Source: Candidatus Enterococcus huntleyi (GTDB taxonomy: Bacteria > Bacillota > Bacilli > Lactobacillales > Enterococcaceae). Taken from it: a DNA stretch of 64,000 nt. Of this stretch, positions 19,600 through 30,100 are shown piece by piece. The notes under the pieces were generated by a model that made no database searches, had not been told where the DNA came from, and saw only the letters and a list, made by a program, of their open reading frames with translations. Position 1 is the stretch's first letter, and each line of letters begins with the position of its first letter. The DNA lies in assembly GCF_009933175.1 (NCBI RefSeq), contig NZ_MAEJ01000032.1, positions 183,526-247,525 on the forward strand, read 5' to 3'. A program made the translations under genes and the position numbers.

Positions 19600-22017
19600 A
19601 TGAATAAATATGCTGAAGTAATTGTTGATGTACCTGCGATGCAAACCGATCAACCATTTACTTATTTTATTCCGCAAGCCTTGCAGCCTTCTTTACGAAA
19701 AGGTATGCGTGTGGAAGTTCCTTTCGGCAATGGTAATCGACATGTGCAAGGGTTTGTGACCGCCGTCATCGAGAACTTACTGCCTAATCCAACGATTCCA
19801 TTAAAAAGTATTGTCCGCGTGCTAGATTTATCCCCAGTCTTAAATAATGAATTATTGGCGATGGCTGATTATATGAAGGAAAAGACTTTTGCCTTTAAGA
19901 TTATGTGTTTACAAACCATGTTACCGAGTGTCATGAAAGCAGAATATAGTAAATATATTTTCTTAAAAGAGCTAAATCATGCGGCAAAAGCTCTTTATTT
20001 TAAGGAAGCGACCGAAATTTCTTGGGAAGAGGCGGAAGAGACGGGCATTTTGCCGCAGTTAATGCAGCTACGCCAAGAACAGGTTGTCGATATTCGTTAT
20101 GAAGTGAAAACGAAGAATAAAGTGAAAACGATCCGAATGGTTCAAGCTAAATTGGCAAAAGAACGTTATCTAGAAGAGCAAGCACAGCTGTCTAAACAAG
20201 CCAAGAAGCAGGGAGAGTTACTGTCACAGTTGATGGAACAGGGCGAGGAGTTACTCTCAGTTAGCTACTATAAAGAGCAGGGCTTGAGTACGACGATTTT
20301 AAACCAAGGGAAAGATAAAGGTTGGCTGTCGTTTGTCGAAGTGGAACAGTATCGTGATCCATTTAGTGAACAGACCTTTGAACAGACGCAGGCTCACGAA
20401 TTGAATTCGGAACAGCAGGTGGCGGTTGAGACGTTGGTGAAAAGTGTTAAAGAGGCACAAAGTACGACTTATTTATTGGAAGGCATTACCGGCAGCGGTA
20501 AGACAGAAGTCTATTTGCAGACGATTTCGGAAGTCTTGCAGATGAATAAAACAGCGATTATGTTGGTGCCAGAGATTGCTTTGACCCCACAAATGGTGGA
20601 ACGTTTCAAAGGACGTTTTGGCGAAGCGGTAGCGGTCTTACACAGTGGCTTGTCGCAAGGCGAAAAATACGATGAATGGCGGAAGATTGAACGTGAAGAG
20701 GCCCAAGTAGTAGTTGGCGCTCGCTCGGCTATTTTTGCGCCGCTGCAAAATTTAGGTGTCATCATCATTGATGAGGAACATGAAGCGACCTATAAACAAG
20801 ATGAAGCCCCACGCTATCATGCCAGAGATTTAGCCTTGTGGCGAGCAAATTACCATCATTGTCCGGTAATTTTAGGGAGTGCGACGCCTTCATTAGAATC
20901 ACGATCACGGGCTCAAAAAGGTGTCTATCAATTGTTGACGCTGTCGAAAAGAGCGAATCCAAAAGCTTCGTTACCGGTCGTTGATGTGATTGATATGCGT
21001 GATGAATTTAAGAAGCAAAACACTACGTCATTCTCGCTTTCGCTGCAAGAAAAAATTAGCGAGCGATTGGCGGCTGATGAGCAGACGGTCTTAATGTTAA
21101 ATCGTCGTGGCTATTCATCATTTGTGATGTGTCGGGATTGCGGTTACGTATTGCCTTGTCCAAATTGTGATATTTCGTTGACTTTACATATGGATACAAA
21201 GACGATGCGTTGTCATTATTGTGGTCATGAAGAGGGAATTCCTTATCGTTGTCCAGATTGTGGCAAGGAAAAAATTCGCTATTATGGCACAGGTACTCAA
21301 AAGGTTGAAGAGGAACTACAGGAGCTATTTCCTTCTGCACGTATCTTGAGAATGGATGTTGATACCACCCGAAGAAAGGGTGCGCACGAAAAGATTTTAA
21401 CTGCCTTTGGTGAAAAAAAAGCCGATATTTTATTAGGCACACAGATGATTGCTAAGGGCTTGGATTTTCCAGATGTCACGTTAGTTGGGGTATTGAATGC
21501 CGATACTTCACTGAATTTACCTGATTTTCGTTCAAGTGAACGCACGTTTCAGTTGTTGACACAGGTAAGTGGGCGCGCTGGCCGAGCGCATAAAGCTGGG
21601 GAAGTGATTATTCAAACCTTTAATCCAGAGCATTATGCGATTCGTTTGGCTCAGACGCAAAATTATGAGGATTTTTATCGACAAGAGATGAGTGTCCGGC
21701 ATAGAAGTGACTATCCACCTTACTATTTTACAGTGAAGATTACCGCGAGTCATCCCGAAGAACAGGTGGCTGCGAAAAAAATATTTGAAGTGACCAAAGA
21801 ATTAAAAGAGGCTTTAAGTGAGCAAAGCTTGTTGTTAGGACCGACGCCGAGCGCTATTATGCGCGTGAAGAATCGCTACTATTATCAAGTAATTATTAAA
21901 TATAAAAAAGAACCCAATCTGCAGAGCGCGCTAACGAAGCTGTTAAATGATAGCCAAATAGCTCAAAGACAAGGCTTGTTGCTGTCGATTGATAGTGAAC
22001 CGATGCATTTTATTTAA
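19600..22017 (+). CDS. priA: Primosomal replication restart helicase PriA
   Basis: PriA is a 3'-5' DNA helicase that reloads the replisome at stalled forks. I place the start at the ATG behind GAAGGAGG (805 residues, MNKYAEVIVDV) rather than an in-frame GTG 42 bp upstream. It has the N-terminal DNA-binding domain (FTYFIP...GMRVEVPFG), Walker A GSGKTE, the DEEH box, and a zinc region with CxxC pairs (CRDCGY, CPNC, CHYC, CPDC). The helicase C-terminal motif QVSGRAGRA is also present. It is first in the operon priA-def-fmt-rsmB-phosphatase-kinase. Confidence 0.96.
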   Translation: MNKYAEVIVDVPAMQTDQPFTYFIPQALQPSLRKGMRVEVPFGNGNRHVQGFVTAVIENLLPNPTIPLKSIVRVLDLSPVLNNELLAMADYMKEKTFAFKIMCLQTMLPSVMKAEYSKYIFLKELNHAAKALYFKEATEISWEEAEETGILPQLMQLRQEQVVDIRYEVKTKNKVKTIRMVQAKLAKERYLEEQAQLSKQAKKQGELLSQLMEQGEELLSVSYYKEQGLSTTILNQGKDKGWLSFVEVEQYRDPFSEQTFEQTQAHELNSEQQVAVETLVKSVKEAQSTTYLLEGITGSGKTEVYLQTISEVLQMNKTAIMLVPEIALTPQMVERFKGRFGEAVAVLHSGLSQGEKYDEWRKIEREEAQVVVGARSAIFAPLQNLGVIIIDEEHEATYKQDEAPRYHARDLALWRANYHHCPVILGSATPSLESRSRAQKGVYQLLTLSKRANPKASLPVVDVIDMRDEFKKQNTTSFSLSLQEKISERLAADEQTVLMLNRRGYSSFVMCRDCGYVLPCPNCDISLTLHMDTKTMRCHYCGHEEGIPYRCPDCGKEKIRYYGTGTQKVEEELQELFPSARILRMDVDTTRRKGAHEKILTAFGEKKADILLGTQMIAKGLDFPDVTLVGVLNADTSLNLPDFRSSERTFQLLTQVSGRAGRAHKAGEVIIQTFNPEHYAIRLAQTQNYEDFYRQEMSVRHRSDYPPYYFTVKITASHPEEQVAAKKIFEVTKELKEALSEQSLLLGPTPSAIMRVKNRYYYQVIIKYKKEPNLQSALTKLLNDSQIAQRQGLLLSIDSEPMHFI

Positions 22018-22031
22018 GAAAGGAAGTTGGC

Positions 22032-22523
22032 ATGCGTTACCCAATTATTATTTATCCAAATGAATTGTTAACGAAAAAAATGGCTCCAGTGACGGCGATT
22101 ACCGACGAGATTATTACCTTGCTGGATGATTTATATGAAACGATGGTCGCTCATGATGGGATTGGAATTGCTGCTCCACAAGTTGGCAAAAATCTGCGAA
22201 TTGCACTGGTCGAAGTCGATGAGGGCGATTTATTTGAGTTGATTAATCCGGAAATTATCGAGAGAAAAGGTAGTAGTATTGATGTCGAGGGGTGTTTGAG
22301 TATCCCTGAAACATATGGCACAGTTGAACGAGCGGATGAGATTACGGTGCGCTATTTTGATCGTGAGGGTGAAGAGATTGAGGTTATTGCTTACGACTAC
22401 CTCGCTAGAGCTTTTCAGCATGAAATTGATCATTTGGATGGTCAACTATTTATTGATAAAATAATTGAGCGGATTGCGGCAGATCAATTAGAAAAATACA
22501 TGGAGGAACATCAAGATGACTAA
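22032..22523 (+). CDS. def: Peptide deformylase
   Basis: The 163-residue metalloenzyme removes the formyl group from new proteins. All three motifs are present: [17 protein letters not shown] and HEIDHLDG, giving the Cys and two His metal ligands and the catalytic Glu. The GIAAPQVG form without insertion suggests type I. It overlaps fmt by 8 bp, the usual def-fmt pairing. Confidence 0.97.
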   Translation: MRYPIIIYPNELLTKKMAPVTAITDEIITLLDDLYETMVAHDGIGIAAPQVGKNLRIALVEVDEGDLFELINPEIIERKGSSIDVEGCLSIPETYGTVERADEITVRYFDREGEEIEVIAYDYLARAFQHEIDHLDGQLFIDKIIERIAADQLEKYMEEHQDD

Positions 22524-23460
22524 ACTGGTTTTTATGGGAACACCGGCCTTTTCAGTGCCAATTCTAGAAGGCTTGATTGAAGCAGGCTACGAGATTCAAG
22601 CAGTGGTGACACAGCCTGATCGTCCAGTTGGGCGTAAAAAAGTGATTACCGCGACACCGGTGAAGGAAGCGGCAGTAGCCCATGATTTATTGGTATTGCA
22701 ACCAGAAAAAATCTCAGGCTCCCCTGAGATGGCAAAAATTCAAGAATTAGCTCCTGATATGATTGTTACAGCGGCTTTTGGGCAATTTTTACCAGAAAAA
22801 TTATTACAGGTACCGACCCATGGCGCAATCAATGTGCATGCCTCACTCTTACCAAAATATCGTGGTGGTGCGCCGGTGCATTACGCAATTATTGAAGGCG
22901 AAACAGAAGCTGGCGTGACGATTATGGAAATGATTAAAAAAATGGATGCCGGCGGAATTTTCTCTCAAGCGAAGCTGCCAATCACTAAACAAGATGATGT
23001 GGGCACGATGTTTGATAAATTGAGCCAGTTAGGCAAAGACTTGTTATTAGAAACCTTGCCTAAAATTCTTTCAGGAGAACTATCTGCTGTACCACAAAAT
23101 GAAGCAGAAGTCACATTTTCGCCAAATATTTCGCGGGAAGAAGAAGCGATTGATTGGCAAAAAACAGCGGTCGAAATCGATAACAAAGTCCGGGGCATGC
23201 GTCCTTGGCCGATTGCTTTTACAACCTATGAAGGGGCTCGTTGGAAAATTTGGGAGACTGAGCCTTTAGTAGAAGAAACCACAGACGAACAACCAGGCAC
23301 CATCATTCACAAAAGTAAGAAAGAACTCTGGATTGCGTGTGGCAATCACAGTGTATTAGCAATCAAAGCATTGCAGCCAGCCGGCAAAGGTAAGCAAGAT
23401 ATTCAAGCCTTTCTTAATGGTGTAGGACAAGCAGTGACTCGCGGACAGCAGGTGAACTAA
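22516..23460 (+). CDS. fmt: Methionyl-tRNA formyltransferase
   Basis: The 314-residue enzyme formylates initiator Met-tRNA using 10-formyl-tetrahydrofolate. It has the N-terminal MGTPAFSVP, the folate site [18 protein letters not shown] with the catalytic Asn/His region, and a C-terminal OB-like tRNA-binding domain starting near VRGMRPWP. Its stop codon shares one base with the rsmB start (TAATG). Confidence 0.97.
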   Translation: MTKLVFMGTPAFSVPILEGLIEAGYEIQAVVTQPDRPVGRKKVITATPVKEAAVAHDLLVLQPEKISGSPEMAKIQELAPDMIVTAAFGQFLPEKLLQVPTHGAINVHASLLPKYRGGAPVHYAIIEGETEAGVTIMEMIKKMDAGGIFSQAKLPITKQDDVGTMFDKLSQLGKDLLLETLPKILSGELSAVPQNEAEVTFSPNISREEEAIDWQKTAVEIDNKVRGMRPWPIAFTTYEGARWKIWETEPLVEETTDEQPGTIIHKSKKELWIACGNHSVLAIKALQPAGKGKQDIQAFLNGVGQAVTRGQQVN

Positions 23461-24824
23461 TGGGAAATAGACTTCCAGCAAAAATCAGAAAATCCGTGCG
23501 CTTTGTCGCACTTGAAACGCTCGAACGCGTCAATAAGGGCGGAGCGTATTCAAATTTATTATTAAATGACATGATGTCAAAAGCAAAACTAAGCGAAAAA
23601 GACGGTCGCTTATATACTGAATTAGTCTATGGGACTATCAGTCGTCGTTTGCTATTAGAATTTTACTTGCAACCCTTTATCAAAAAAGCTAAAAAAGTCG
23701 ATGACTGGGTAGTCACACTCCTATGTCTTTCGTTATACCAATTAGAGTTCTTAGATAAAGTCCCAGCGCATGCGGTTTTAAATGAAGCCGTTGAGATTGG
23801 GAAAGCCCGTGGAAATGTCGGGATTGGTAAGTTTGTCAATGGCGTCTTACGTACGATTCAACGCGAAGGCTTACCGAATGTAGCTGACATCAAGGATCCA
23901 ATCGAACAATTGTCAGTGGAGATTAGTATGCCCTTATGGCTAACGAAAACCCTCGTTGAACAGCTAGGGATTGAAGAAACACGTGAACTTGGCTTGTCTC
24001 TTTTTGAAGTCAGTCATGTGAGTGCCCGTGTCGATACACGGATGGTGGAACGACAAGAAGTGATTGCAACGCTAGAAGAGGAAGAAAATATCGTGGCGCG
24101 AGAAAGTCAGATTTCACCTTATGGGATTGTCGCTGAGAAAGGTTATTTAGCGAATAGTCGCTTATTCCAATATGGCTTAATGACCGTGCAGGATGAAAGT
24201 TCGATGCTCGTAGCACCAGCGATGCAAATTCAGAAGCATCACAAAGTTTTAGATGCTTGTGCCGCTCCTGGTGGCAAGACGACGCATATTGCAACCTTCC
24301 TTGATCCAACATTTGGGGGCGAGGTAACAGCCCTGGATATTCACGATCATAAAGTCAAATTAATTCAAGAAAATGCGCAACGATTACGAGTGGAAGAAGC
24401 AGTTCAGGCTAGAAAACTTGATGCGAGAACGATTCATGAAAACTTCGAACCAGAAAGCTTTGACCGTATTTTAGTCGATGCTCCATGTTCAGGATTAGGA
24501 CTGATGCGCAGAAAACCTGATATTAAATACCATAAAAAATTAGAGGATTTCCTGAATTTACAAAAGATTCAGCTAGAAATTTTAGAAAGTGCCGCCCCAG
24601 CACTAAAACATTCGGGTATAATGGTTTATAGTACGTGTACAATCACGAGAGAAGAAAACCAAGCAGTCGTTGAGCAGTTTTTAGCGGCGCATCCAGAATT
24701 TGAAAAAATTGACGTGCCTGTGGCTCCACAAATTGAGGCGGCAGTAGTAGAGCAGCAATTGCTATTATATCCACATCAATTTATGACGGATGGGTTCTTC
24801 ATTTGTTGTTTACGCAAAAAGTAG
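23460..24824 (+). CDS. rsmB: 16S rRNA m5C967 methyltransferase
   Basis: The 454-residue enzyme has an N-terminal NusB-like RNA-binding domain (ALETLERVNKGGAYSNLLLN) and a C-terminal SAM methyltransferase (DACAAPGGKTTHIA). The two RNA m5C cysteines are in DAPCSG and YSTCT. It methylates C967 of 16S rRNA. It is fused in frame order to fmt by ATGA-like overlap and ends 13 bp before the phosphatase start. Confidence 0.96.
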   Translation: MGNRLPAKIRKSVRFVALETLERVNKGGAYSNLLLNDMMSKAKLSEKDGRLYTELVYGTISRRLLLEFYLQPFIKKAKKVDDWVVTLLCLSLYQLEFLDKVPAHAVLNEAVEIGKARGNVGIGKFVNGVLRTIQREGLPNVADIKDPIEQLSVEISMPLWLTKTLVEQLGIEETRELGLSLFEVSHVSARVDTRMVERQEVIATLEEEENIVARESQISPYGIVAEKGYLANSRLFQYGLMTVQDESSMLVAPAMQIQKHHKVLDACAAPGGKTTHIATFLDPTFGGEVTALDIHDHKVKLIQENAQRLRVEEAVQARKLDARTIHENFEPESFDRILVDAPCSGLGLMRRKPDIKYHKKLEDFLNLQKIQLEILESAAPALKHSGIMVYSTCTITREENQAVVEQFLAAHPEFEKIDVPVAPQIEAAVVEQQLLLYPHQFMTDGFFICCLRKK

Positions 24825-24837
24825 TGAGGTGAATGGA

Positions 24838-25599
24838 ATGAACATTTATTTTCAATCAGATGTTGGCAGGCGTAGAAACTCCAACCAAGATTATGCGAAT
24901 CTCTTCAAAAATAAAGAAGGTATTCAATTAGCCATTTTAGCCGATGGTATGGGTGGCCACTTAGCGGGTGACGTTGCTAGCAAGATGGCAGTCAATGATT
25001 TGGGTAGTGCTTGGGAAGAGACGGAGATTCTTAACGAGGAAAAAGCAGCCCAATGGTTTATTCAACAACTCCAAATAGAAAATGAACGAATCTATGAAAA
25101 AGGGCAATCGATGCCTGAATACAATGGTATGGGAACAACAATTGTAGCTGTGGCTATTTTTGAACGAGATTTTGTGATTGCCAACGTCGGCGATAGTCGC
25201 GCTTATTTGCTACGTAGTCAAAAAATTCTTCAATTAACGGAGGATCATTCTCTCGTGAACGAATTGGTCAAATCGGGAGAAATTAGTCGTGAAATGGCGG
25301 CCAATCATCCACGGAAAAATGTTTTGACGCGTTCTGTTGGCATGCCGGGGTTACTGGAAGTTGACGTGACCAATCAAGAATGGCTTGCTGGAGACTACGT
25401 TTTAGTCTGTTCAGATGGCTTAACAAACATGGTCAGTGAAGAAGAAATTCAGGCGATAATTAAAGGGCCAGAGAGTCTTGAGCAGAAGGTTAATCAATTG
25501 ATCGAACAAGCAAATGCTGCAGGTGGAGCTGACAATATTACTGTCTTAATCATTCAATGTGAGGAGGAAGATGTATGCTTGAAATCGGTCGAAAGCTAA
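24838..25599 (+). CDS. stp: PP2C-family Ser/Thr protein phosphatase (IreP/Stp)
   Basis: I choose the ATG at 24838 behind GTGAGGTG (253 residues) over an ATG 48 bp upstream that lies inside rsmB. PPM-family metal-binding motifs are visible: [33 protein letters not shown] and GGADNITV. It should remove phosphate from the neighbouring PASTA kinase and its substrates. It overlaps the kinase gene by 25 bp, so translation is probably coupled and the two kept in balance. Confidence 0.95.
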   Translation: MNIYFQSDVGRRRNSNQDYANLFKNKEGIQLAILADGMGGHLAGDVASKMAVNDLGSAWEETEILNEEKAAQWFIQQLQIENERIYEKGQSMPEYNGMGTTIVAVAIFERDFVIANVGDSRAYLLRSQKILQLTEDHSLVNELVKSGEISREMAANHPRKNVLTRSVGMPGLLEVDVTNQEWLAGDYVLVCSDGLTNMVSEEEIQAIIKGPESLEQKVNQLIEQANAAGGADNITVLIIQCEEEDVCLKSVES

Positions 25600-27614
25600 A
25601 CGGTCGCTATAAGATTATCGGTAATATCGGTAGTGGCGGTATGGCGAATGTTTTCCTAGCACATGATCTGATTTTAGACCGCGATGTAGCAGTTAAAGTC
25701 TTACGTTTTGACTTTCAAAATGATACGGCAGCCATTCGTCGTTTCCAACGAGAGGCGCTTGCTGCAACGGAGCTTGTGCATACGAATATCGTCAGTGTCT
25801 ATGATGTTGGTGAAGAAGAAGGTATGCAGTATTTGGTGATGGAATATGTTAAAGGAATGGATTTGAAACGCTACATTCAAACACATTACCCAATCCCTTA
25901 TAGAACGATTGTTGATATTATGCAACAAATTTTATCGGCGATTGCGTTGGCCCATGAGCACCGGATTATTCACCGGGACTTGAAGCCGCAAAATATTTTG
26001 ATGAATGAAGAAGGAACAGTCAAGATTACTGATTTTGGGATTGCAATTGCACTCTCAGAAACGTCCATCACACAAACTAATACGATGCTGGGCTCGGTGC
26101 ATTATCTATCGCCTGAACAAGCTCGTGGTAGTATGGCAACGAAGCAGTCTGATATCTATGCGCTGGGGATTATTCTCTATGAGTTAATGACAGGGAATGT
26201 GCCGTTTGATGGTGAATCGGCTGTGACAATTGCTTTGAAGCATTTTCAAAATGACTTACCTTCTATTAAGAATTATGATAGAAATGCTCCGCAATCCATC
26301 GAGAATGTCATTTTAAAAGCGACCGCTAAAGAAACTGCGGATCGTTATAAAACAGCAGAGGAAATGAGCCATGATCTAGCGACAGTTTTAGATCCTGAAC
26401 GTCTTAATGAACCTGTCTGGAAACCGGCAGCGATGTTGGGAGAAACGATGGTTTTACCGAATGTTTCAGAGACGGCAGAAGTGGCTAAAGAGCCAACTCC
26501 AGTCCCTGTGCAGCCACAAACAAAACCAGTGGAAGAGACACCTGAGCCAGTGAAGAAAAAGAAGAAAAGACATTGGCTGATTCCTATAATCATCCTACTT
26601 TTCTTAACTTTAGGTGGGGCGGCTTATTTTTGGGCAACCAGTGGTAGCGACAAAGATATTGCTATTCCTGACGTTTCTGGCTTAACGGCAACTGAAGCTG
26701 TCGCTAAATTAGAAGAAAAAAACTTAAAGGTTGCTAGTGAGACTGAAGAAATTCCTGATGATACGATTGAAGCAGGTCAGGTGGTTAAAACTAATCCTGC
26801 CGCAGGAACTAAGTTAAAAGAGGGCGGTAGTACAGAGATCGTGCTGTATATCAGCTCAGGAACAAAAAAAATCGAACTAAGTAATTATGTAGGCAGTCAA
26901 ATCGATGAAGTCATTACTAAATTGAAAGAGTTAGGCTTCACGGAGGACCGCATAAAAACAACAGAAACGTTTGATGAAGAGGCGGCGGAAGGGGAAATTA
27001 TTGAGCAGGCCCCAACTGAGGACCAAGAAGTTGATCCTAAAGCTGACACGATTTCCTTCACCATTAGTAAAGGTCCAGAAACCGTCACATTAGAAGACTA
27101 TACAGGCTGGACATACCAAGATGCTCTGAATGATTTGACAAGTAAAGGCATTCCTACCGGACAGATCCCGACCGAATATCAAGAGGCGGAAGGCGAACCT
27201 GACCGAGTGCTGAGTCAGAGTATTAATGGTGGAACAGATGTGGTTCCTGGCGATACGACAGTGACGCTTTATGTGAGTAAAGAAAAAGAAATTGAGAAAA
27301 TTACGCTTGATGATATTAGTAATTACTCGAAAAAAGATGCCCGCGATTATCTGAGAGAAATCGGCATGACGCTTGTCGAACAAGAAGAGTTTAGTGAGAC
27401 AATCACGGCTGGTAATGTGATTCGGACCGAGCCTGGTGGCGGTCAAACCTTAGAAAAGGGTAGCTCCGTTAAGGTGATCTACTCGAAAGGGAAAGATCCA
27501 TCAAAAGCTGAGTCGACTCCAAAAGATAATGGCACAGGGAGTGGTACTGGTACAGGAAGTCAGCCTAATAAACCGGAGGATAACTCTGGTAAAGAGGAAA
27601 CAGATGAATCTTAA
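25575..27614 (+). CDS. prkC: PASTA-domain Ser/Thr protein kinase (PrkC/IreK)
   Basis: The 679-residue membrane kinase senses the cell wall. The kinase domain spans about residues 12-275, with GSGGMANV loop, Lys41, HRDLKPQN (Asp135), DFG (Asp153) and an activation segment rich in Thr. A Lys-rich stretch precedes one membrane span at about 333-357. Four PASTA repeats follow outside the cell (from about 362 to 645), each about 70 residues, then a Gly/Ser/Thr-rich acidic tail. In enterococci this kinase controls cephalosporin tolerance. A GAGGAGG site within the phosphatase gene serves the ATG. Confidence 0.96.
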   Translation: MLEIGRKLNGRYKIIGNIGSGGMANVFLAHDLILDRDVAVKVLRFDFQNDTAAIRRFQREALAATELVHTNIVSVYDVGEEEGMQYLVMEYVKGMDLKRYIQTHYPIPYRTIVDIMQQILSAIALAHEHRIIHRDLKPQNILMNEEGTVKITDFGIAIALSETSITQTNTMLGSVHYLSPEQARGSMATKQSDIYALGIILYELMTGNVPFDGESAVTIALKHFQNDLPSIKNYDRNAPQSIENVILKATAKETADRYKTAEEMSHDLATVLDPERLNEPVWKPAAMLGETMVLPNVSETAEVAKEPTPVPVQPQTKPVEETPEPVKKKKKRHWLIPIIILLFLTLGGAAYFWATSGSDKDIAIPDVSGLTATEAVAKLEEKNLKVASETEEIPDDTIEAGQVVKTNPAAGTKLKEGGSTEIVLYISSGTKKIELSNYVGSQIDEVITKLKELGFTEDRIKTTETFDEEAAEGEIIEQAPTEDQEVDPKADTISFTISKGPETVTLEDYTGWTYQDALNDLTSKGIPTGQIPTEYQEAEGEPDRVLSQSINGGTDVVPGDTTVTLYVSKEKEIEKITLDDISNYSKKDARDYLREIGMTLVEQEEFSETITAGNVIRTEPGGGQTLEKGSSVKVIYSKGKDPSKAESTPKDNGTGSGTGTGSQPNKPEDNSGKEETDES

Positions 27615-27675
27615 AGGCAGCTAGAGCTTGTGCTTGTAGAGGAAATCAGTTGACAGTATGGCTAAATAAGTAAGA

Positions 27676-27727
27676 AAAAAGAGCGTCAGCATTGACCAAA
27701 ATTTTTGGTGTGCTGAGGCTCTTTTTC
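27676..27727 (+). terminator. Terminator of the priA-prkC operon
   Basis: A long stem pairs AAAAAGAGC and TCAGCA with TGCTGA and GCTCTTTTT around one G/G mismatch. The loop holds a second CCAAAA/TTTTGG stem. Confidence 0.85.
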
Positions 27728-27828
27728 TAGATAAGTCAGAATAAAGTAAGTGGATTTCGTAAATTTTCCCATCTTGAAAAAGAGTGTGTTAGAATAAATA
27801 GGACAAAGAGATTGTAGGAGGTGTCATT

Positions 27829-28707
27829 ATTAAAGGACAAATAAGAAAAGCATTGAGTGGATTTTACTATATATATTCAGAGGGCATCACTTATCAAACA
27901 CGGGCGCGCGGAAATTTCCGAAACCGGAATATTACACCTTTAGTTGGGGATGACGTGATTTTTGAAAGCAGCAATTTAACTGATGGCTATTTACTAGAGG
28001 TTTTGCCCCGAGAGAATGAGTTAGTTCGGCCACCCGTCGCAAATGTTGATCAAGGAGTCGTGGTCACGAGCTTGATTGAGCCTAATTTTTCGTATAATTT
28101 ACTTGATCGATTTTTAGTTACGCTAGAAAACAAAGGAATTGAGCCGATTATTTATTTAAGTAAGACGGACTTGGACCCAACGAATCCTTTAATAGAAGAA
28201 ATTAAACAGGTCTATGAGGCGATTGGTTATACAGTTATTGTACCCAAAAAAGATCAGGGGATTCGCGCTTTAGAGCAGTTATTTCCTGAAAAATTAACGG
28301 TCTTCATGGGCCAATCGGGTGCGGGGAAATCAACTTTATTGAATCAATTAGCCCCTGATTTAGATTTGGCAACGGCAGAAATATCAGAGTCATTAGGTCG
28401 TGGGAAGCATACGACCCGCCACGTAGAATTATTGCCAATGTATGAGGGGCTTGTTGCTGATACGCCAGGCTTTAGTGCGATTGAATTTTTAGAAATTCCA
28501 GCAGTCGAACTACCGAGAGAATTTCCGGAATTCGTGGCAGCTGCTGCTAAGTGTAAATTCCGCGAGTGCATGCACGTTAAAGAGCCATCTTGTGAGGTCA
28601 AAAGACAGGTTGAAGCAAACGAAATTGCTCAATCTAGATACGATAACTATAAGCAATTTCTCCAAGAGATTGAAAATAAAAGACCCATTTATAAAAAGAA
28701 AAAATAG
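27829..28707 (+). CDS. rsgA: Ribosome small-subunit GTPase RsgA, apparent ATT start
   Basis: RsgA is a circularly permuted GTPase that checks late 30S assembly. It has an N-terminal OB domain, the G motifs in permuted order (SKTD, then GQSGAGKST, then DTPG), and a C-terminal zinc motif CKFRECMHVKEPSC. No ATG, GTG or CTG is in the right place. The first TTG (27853) would cut off KGQIRKA, a conserved start in the family, and has no ribosome site at a fitting distance. AGGAGG at 27816-27821 is 7 bp before ATT at 27829 (another ATT stands at 27826). I therefore annotate an AUU start and 292 residues. Confidence 0.9.
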   Translation: MKGQIRKALSGFYYIYSEGITYQTRARGNFRNRNITPLVGDDVIFESSNLTDGYLLEVLPRENELVRPPVANVDQGVVVTSLIEPNFSYNLLDRFLVTLENKGIEPIIYLSKTDLDPTNPLIEEIKQVYEAIGYTVIVPKKDQGIRALEQLFPEKLTVFMGQSGAGKSTLLNQLAPDLDLATAEISESLGRGKHTTRHVELLPMYEGLVADTPGFSAIEFLEIPAVELPREFPEFVAAAAKCKFRECMHVKEPSCEVKRQVEANEIAQSRYDNYKQFLQEIENKRPIYKKKK

Positions 28708-28719
28708 GAGGAAACAGGA

Positions 28720-29370
28720 ATGAAGATTGCCCCATCAATTTTAAGCGCGGATTTTGCGAATCTGCAGAGAGATGTTCAATTAGTCGAGAGAGAGGGCGCT
28801 GATTATATCCATATTGATGTGATGGATGGACAGTTTGTCCCGAATATTACGATTGGTGCAGGTGTTGTTGCAGCTTTACGTCCTGTGACTAAATTGCCAC
28901 TAGATGTTCATTTGATGATTGCTAATCCGGAAAATTATATTGATGATTTTGCTAAGGCTGGTTCGGATATTATCATGGTGCATGTGGAAGCAACGCCGCA
29001 TGTGCATCGAGCGGTCCAAATGATCCAAGCGCATGGCGTAAAATCAGGTGTCGTGATTAATCCAGGCACACCTGTATCAGCAATCAAACATGTTCTTTCG
29101 ATGGTGGATCAAGTGTTGGTGATGACGGTTAATCCGGGCTTTGGTGGCCAAAGCTTTATTGAGGAATGTGTAGAGAAAATTGCTGAACTAGCTGCTCTTC
29201 GCACAGAAAACGGCTACTCATATGAGATTGAAGTGGATGGTGGAATTGTGCCAGAAACAGCTAAGCTATGTAAAGAAGCTGGAGCGGATGTCTTTGTTGC
29301 TGGTTCTTATATTTATTCTGCAGAGAATCCAAGTGAACGAATGGATTTATTAAAAGAGGCGCTGAAATAA
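28720..29370 (+). CDS. rpe: Ribulose-phosphate 3-epimerase
   Basis: The 216-residue TIM barrel interconverts ribulose-5-P and xylulose-5-P in the pentose phosphate pathway. Motifs: APSILSADFANL, HIDVMDGQFVPN, DVHLMI, VNPGFGGQ, and EVDGGI with the second catalytic Asp. It stands 12 bp after rsgA and 1 bp before thiN, the common Firmicutes order rsgA-rpe-thiN. Confidence 0.97.
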   Translation: MKIAPSILSADFANLQRDVQLVEREGADYIHIDVMDGQFVPNITIGAGVVAALRPVTKLPLDVHLMIANPENYIDDFAKAGSDIIMVHVEATPHVHRAVQMIQAHGVKSGVVINPGTPVSAIKHVLSMVDQVLVMTVNPGFGGQSFIEECVEKIAELAALRTENGYSYEIEVDGGIVPETAKLCKEAGADVFVAGSYIYSAENPSERMDLLKEALK

Positions 29371-29371
29371 T

Positions 29372-30010
29372 ATGAACATTCTTGTTGTCGCAGGTGCTAA
29401 CCCAGATACTTGGCCAACGATGGATTTGACTGCATTTGATTACTTTGTTGGCGTGGATCGTGGGGGCTTGTTTTTAACAGAAAGAGGCTATCCTTTAACG
29501 CTAGCAGTGGGGGATTTTGACTCTCTATCGGCATCAGAAAAAGAGTCTGTCCTCAGTAAAGCGGGTAAGGTCTTAGAATCGCAGCCTGAGAAAGATGATA
29601 CCGATACACAACTTGCTTTGCAATCTGTTTTTGAACAGTTTCCTGAAGCAGAAGTGACCTTAATCGGTGCAACAGGTGGTCGACTCGACCATTTACTCTC
29701 TAATTTATGGCTCGGTTTGGAACCACGTTTCCAACCATTTCTATCACGTTTTGTACTGCGAGATAAACAAAATAGTCTGCGCTATTTTACACCAGGCGAA
29801 TACCGCGTATATAAAGAGCCAGAAATGAAATATTTGGCGTATTGTTGTTTGACTCCAGTCAATGAGTTGTCTTTATTTGAAAGTAAATATCTGCTAGACA
29901 AACAGGATATTCCATACCCTTATTCCTATGCAAGTAACGAATTTGTGTCAGATACAGCGAGCTTCTCTTTTAGCGAGGGACTAATCGCTGTGATTCAAAG
30001 TAAGGATTAA
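29372..30010 (+). CDS. thiN: Thiamine pyrophosphokinase
   Basis: The 212-residue enzyme makes thiamine diphosphate from thiamine and ATP. Motifs: VDRGG, GDFDS, EKDDTDTQLAL and GATGGRLDH. It ends the rsgA operon. The product is the cofactor of transketolase, which fits its place next to rpe. Confidence 0.93.
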   Translation: MNILVVAGANPDTWPTMDLTAFDYFVGVDRGGLFLTERGYPLTLAVGDFDSLSASEKESVLSKAGKVLESQPEKDDTDTQLALQSVFEQFPEAEVTLIGATGGRLDHLLSNLWLGLEPRFQPFLSRFVLRDKQNSLRYFTPGEYRVYKEPEMKYLAYCCLTPVNELSLFESKYLLDKQDIPYPYSYASNEFVSDTASFSFSEGLIAVIQSKD

Positions 30011-30019
30011 AGAAACCCA

Positions 30020-30076
30020 AAACCCACCTTATTCAGTTTTGTAGAAAAAAACTGAATAAGGTGGGTTTCTTTGTTT
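30020..30076 (+). terminator. Strong terminator after thiN
   Basis: A 20-bp perfect stem (30020-30039 with 30049-30068) is followed by a T-rich tract. It cleanly separates thiN from the acn unit. Confidence 0.95.
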
Positions 30077-30100
30077 TTGGAAACAAAAAAAGTTTTCCAC

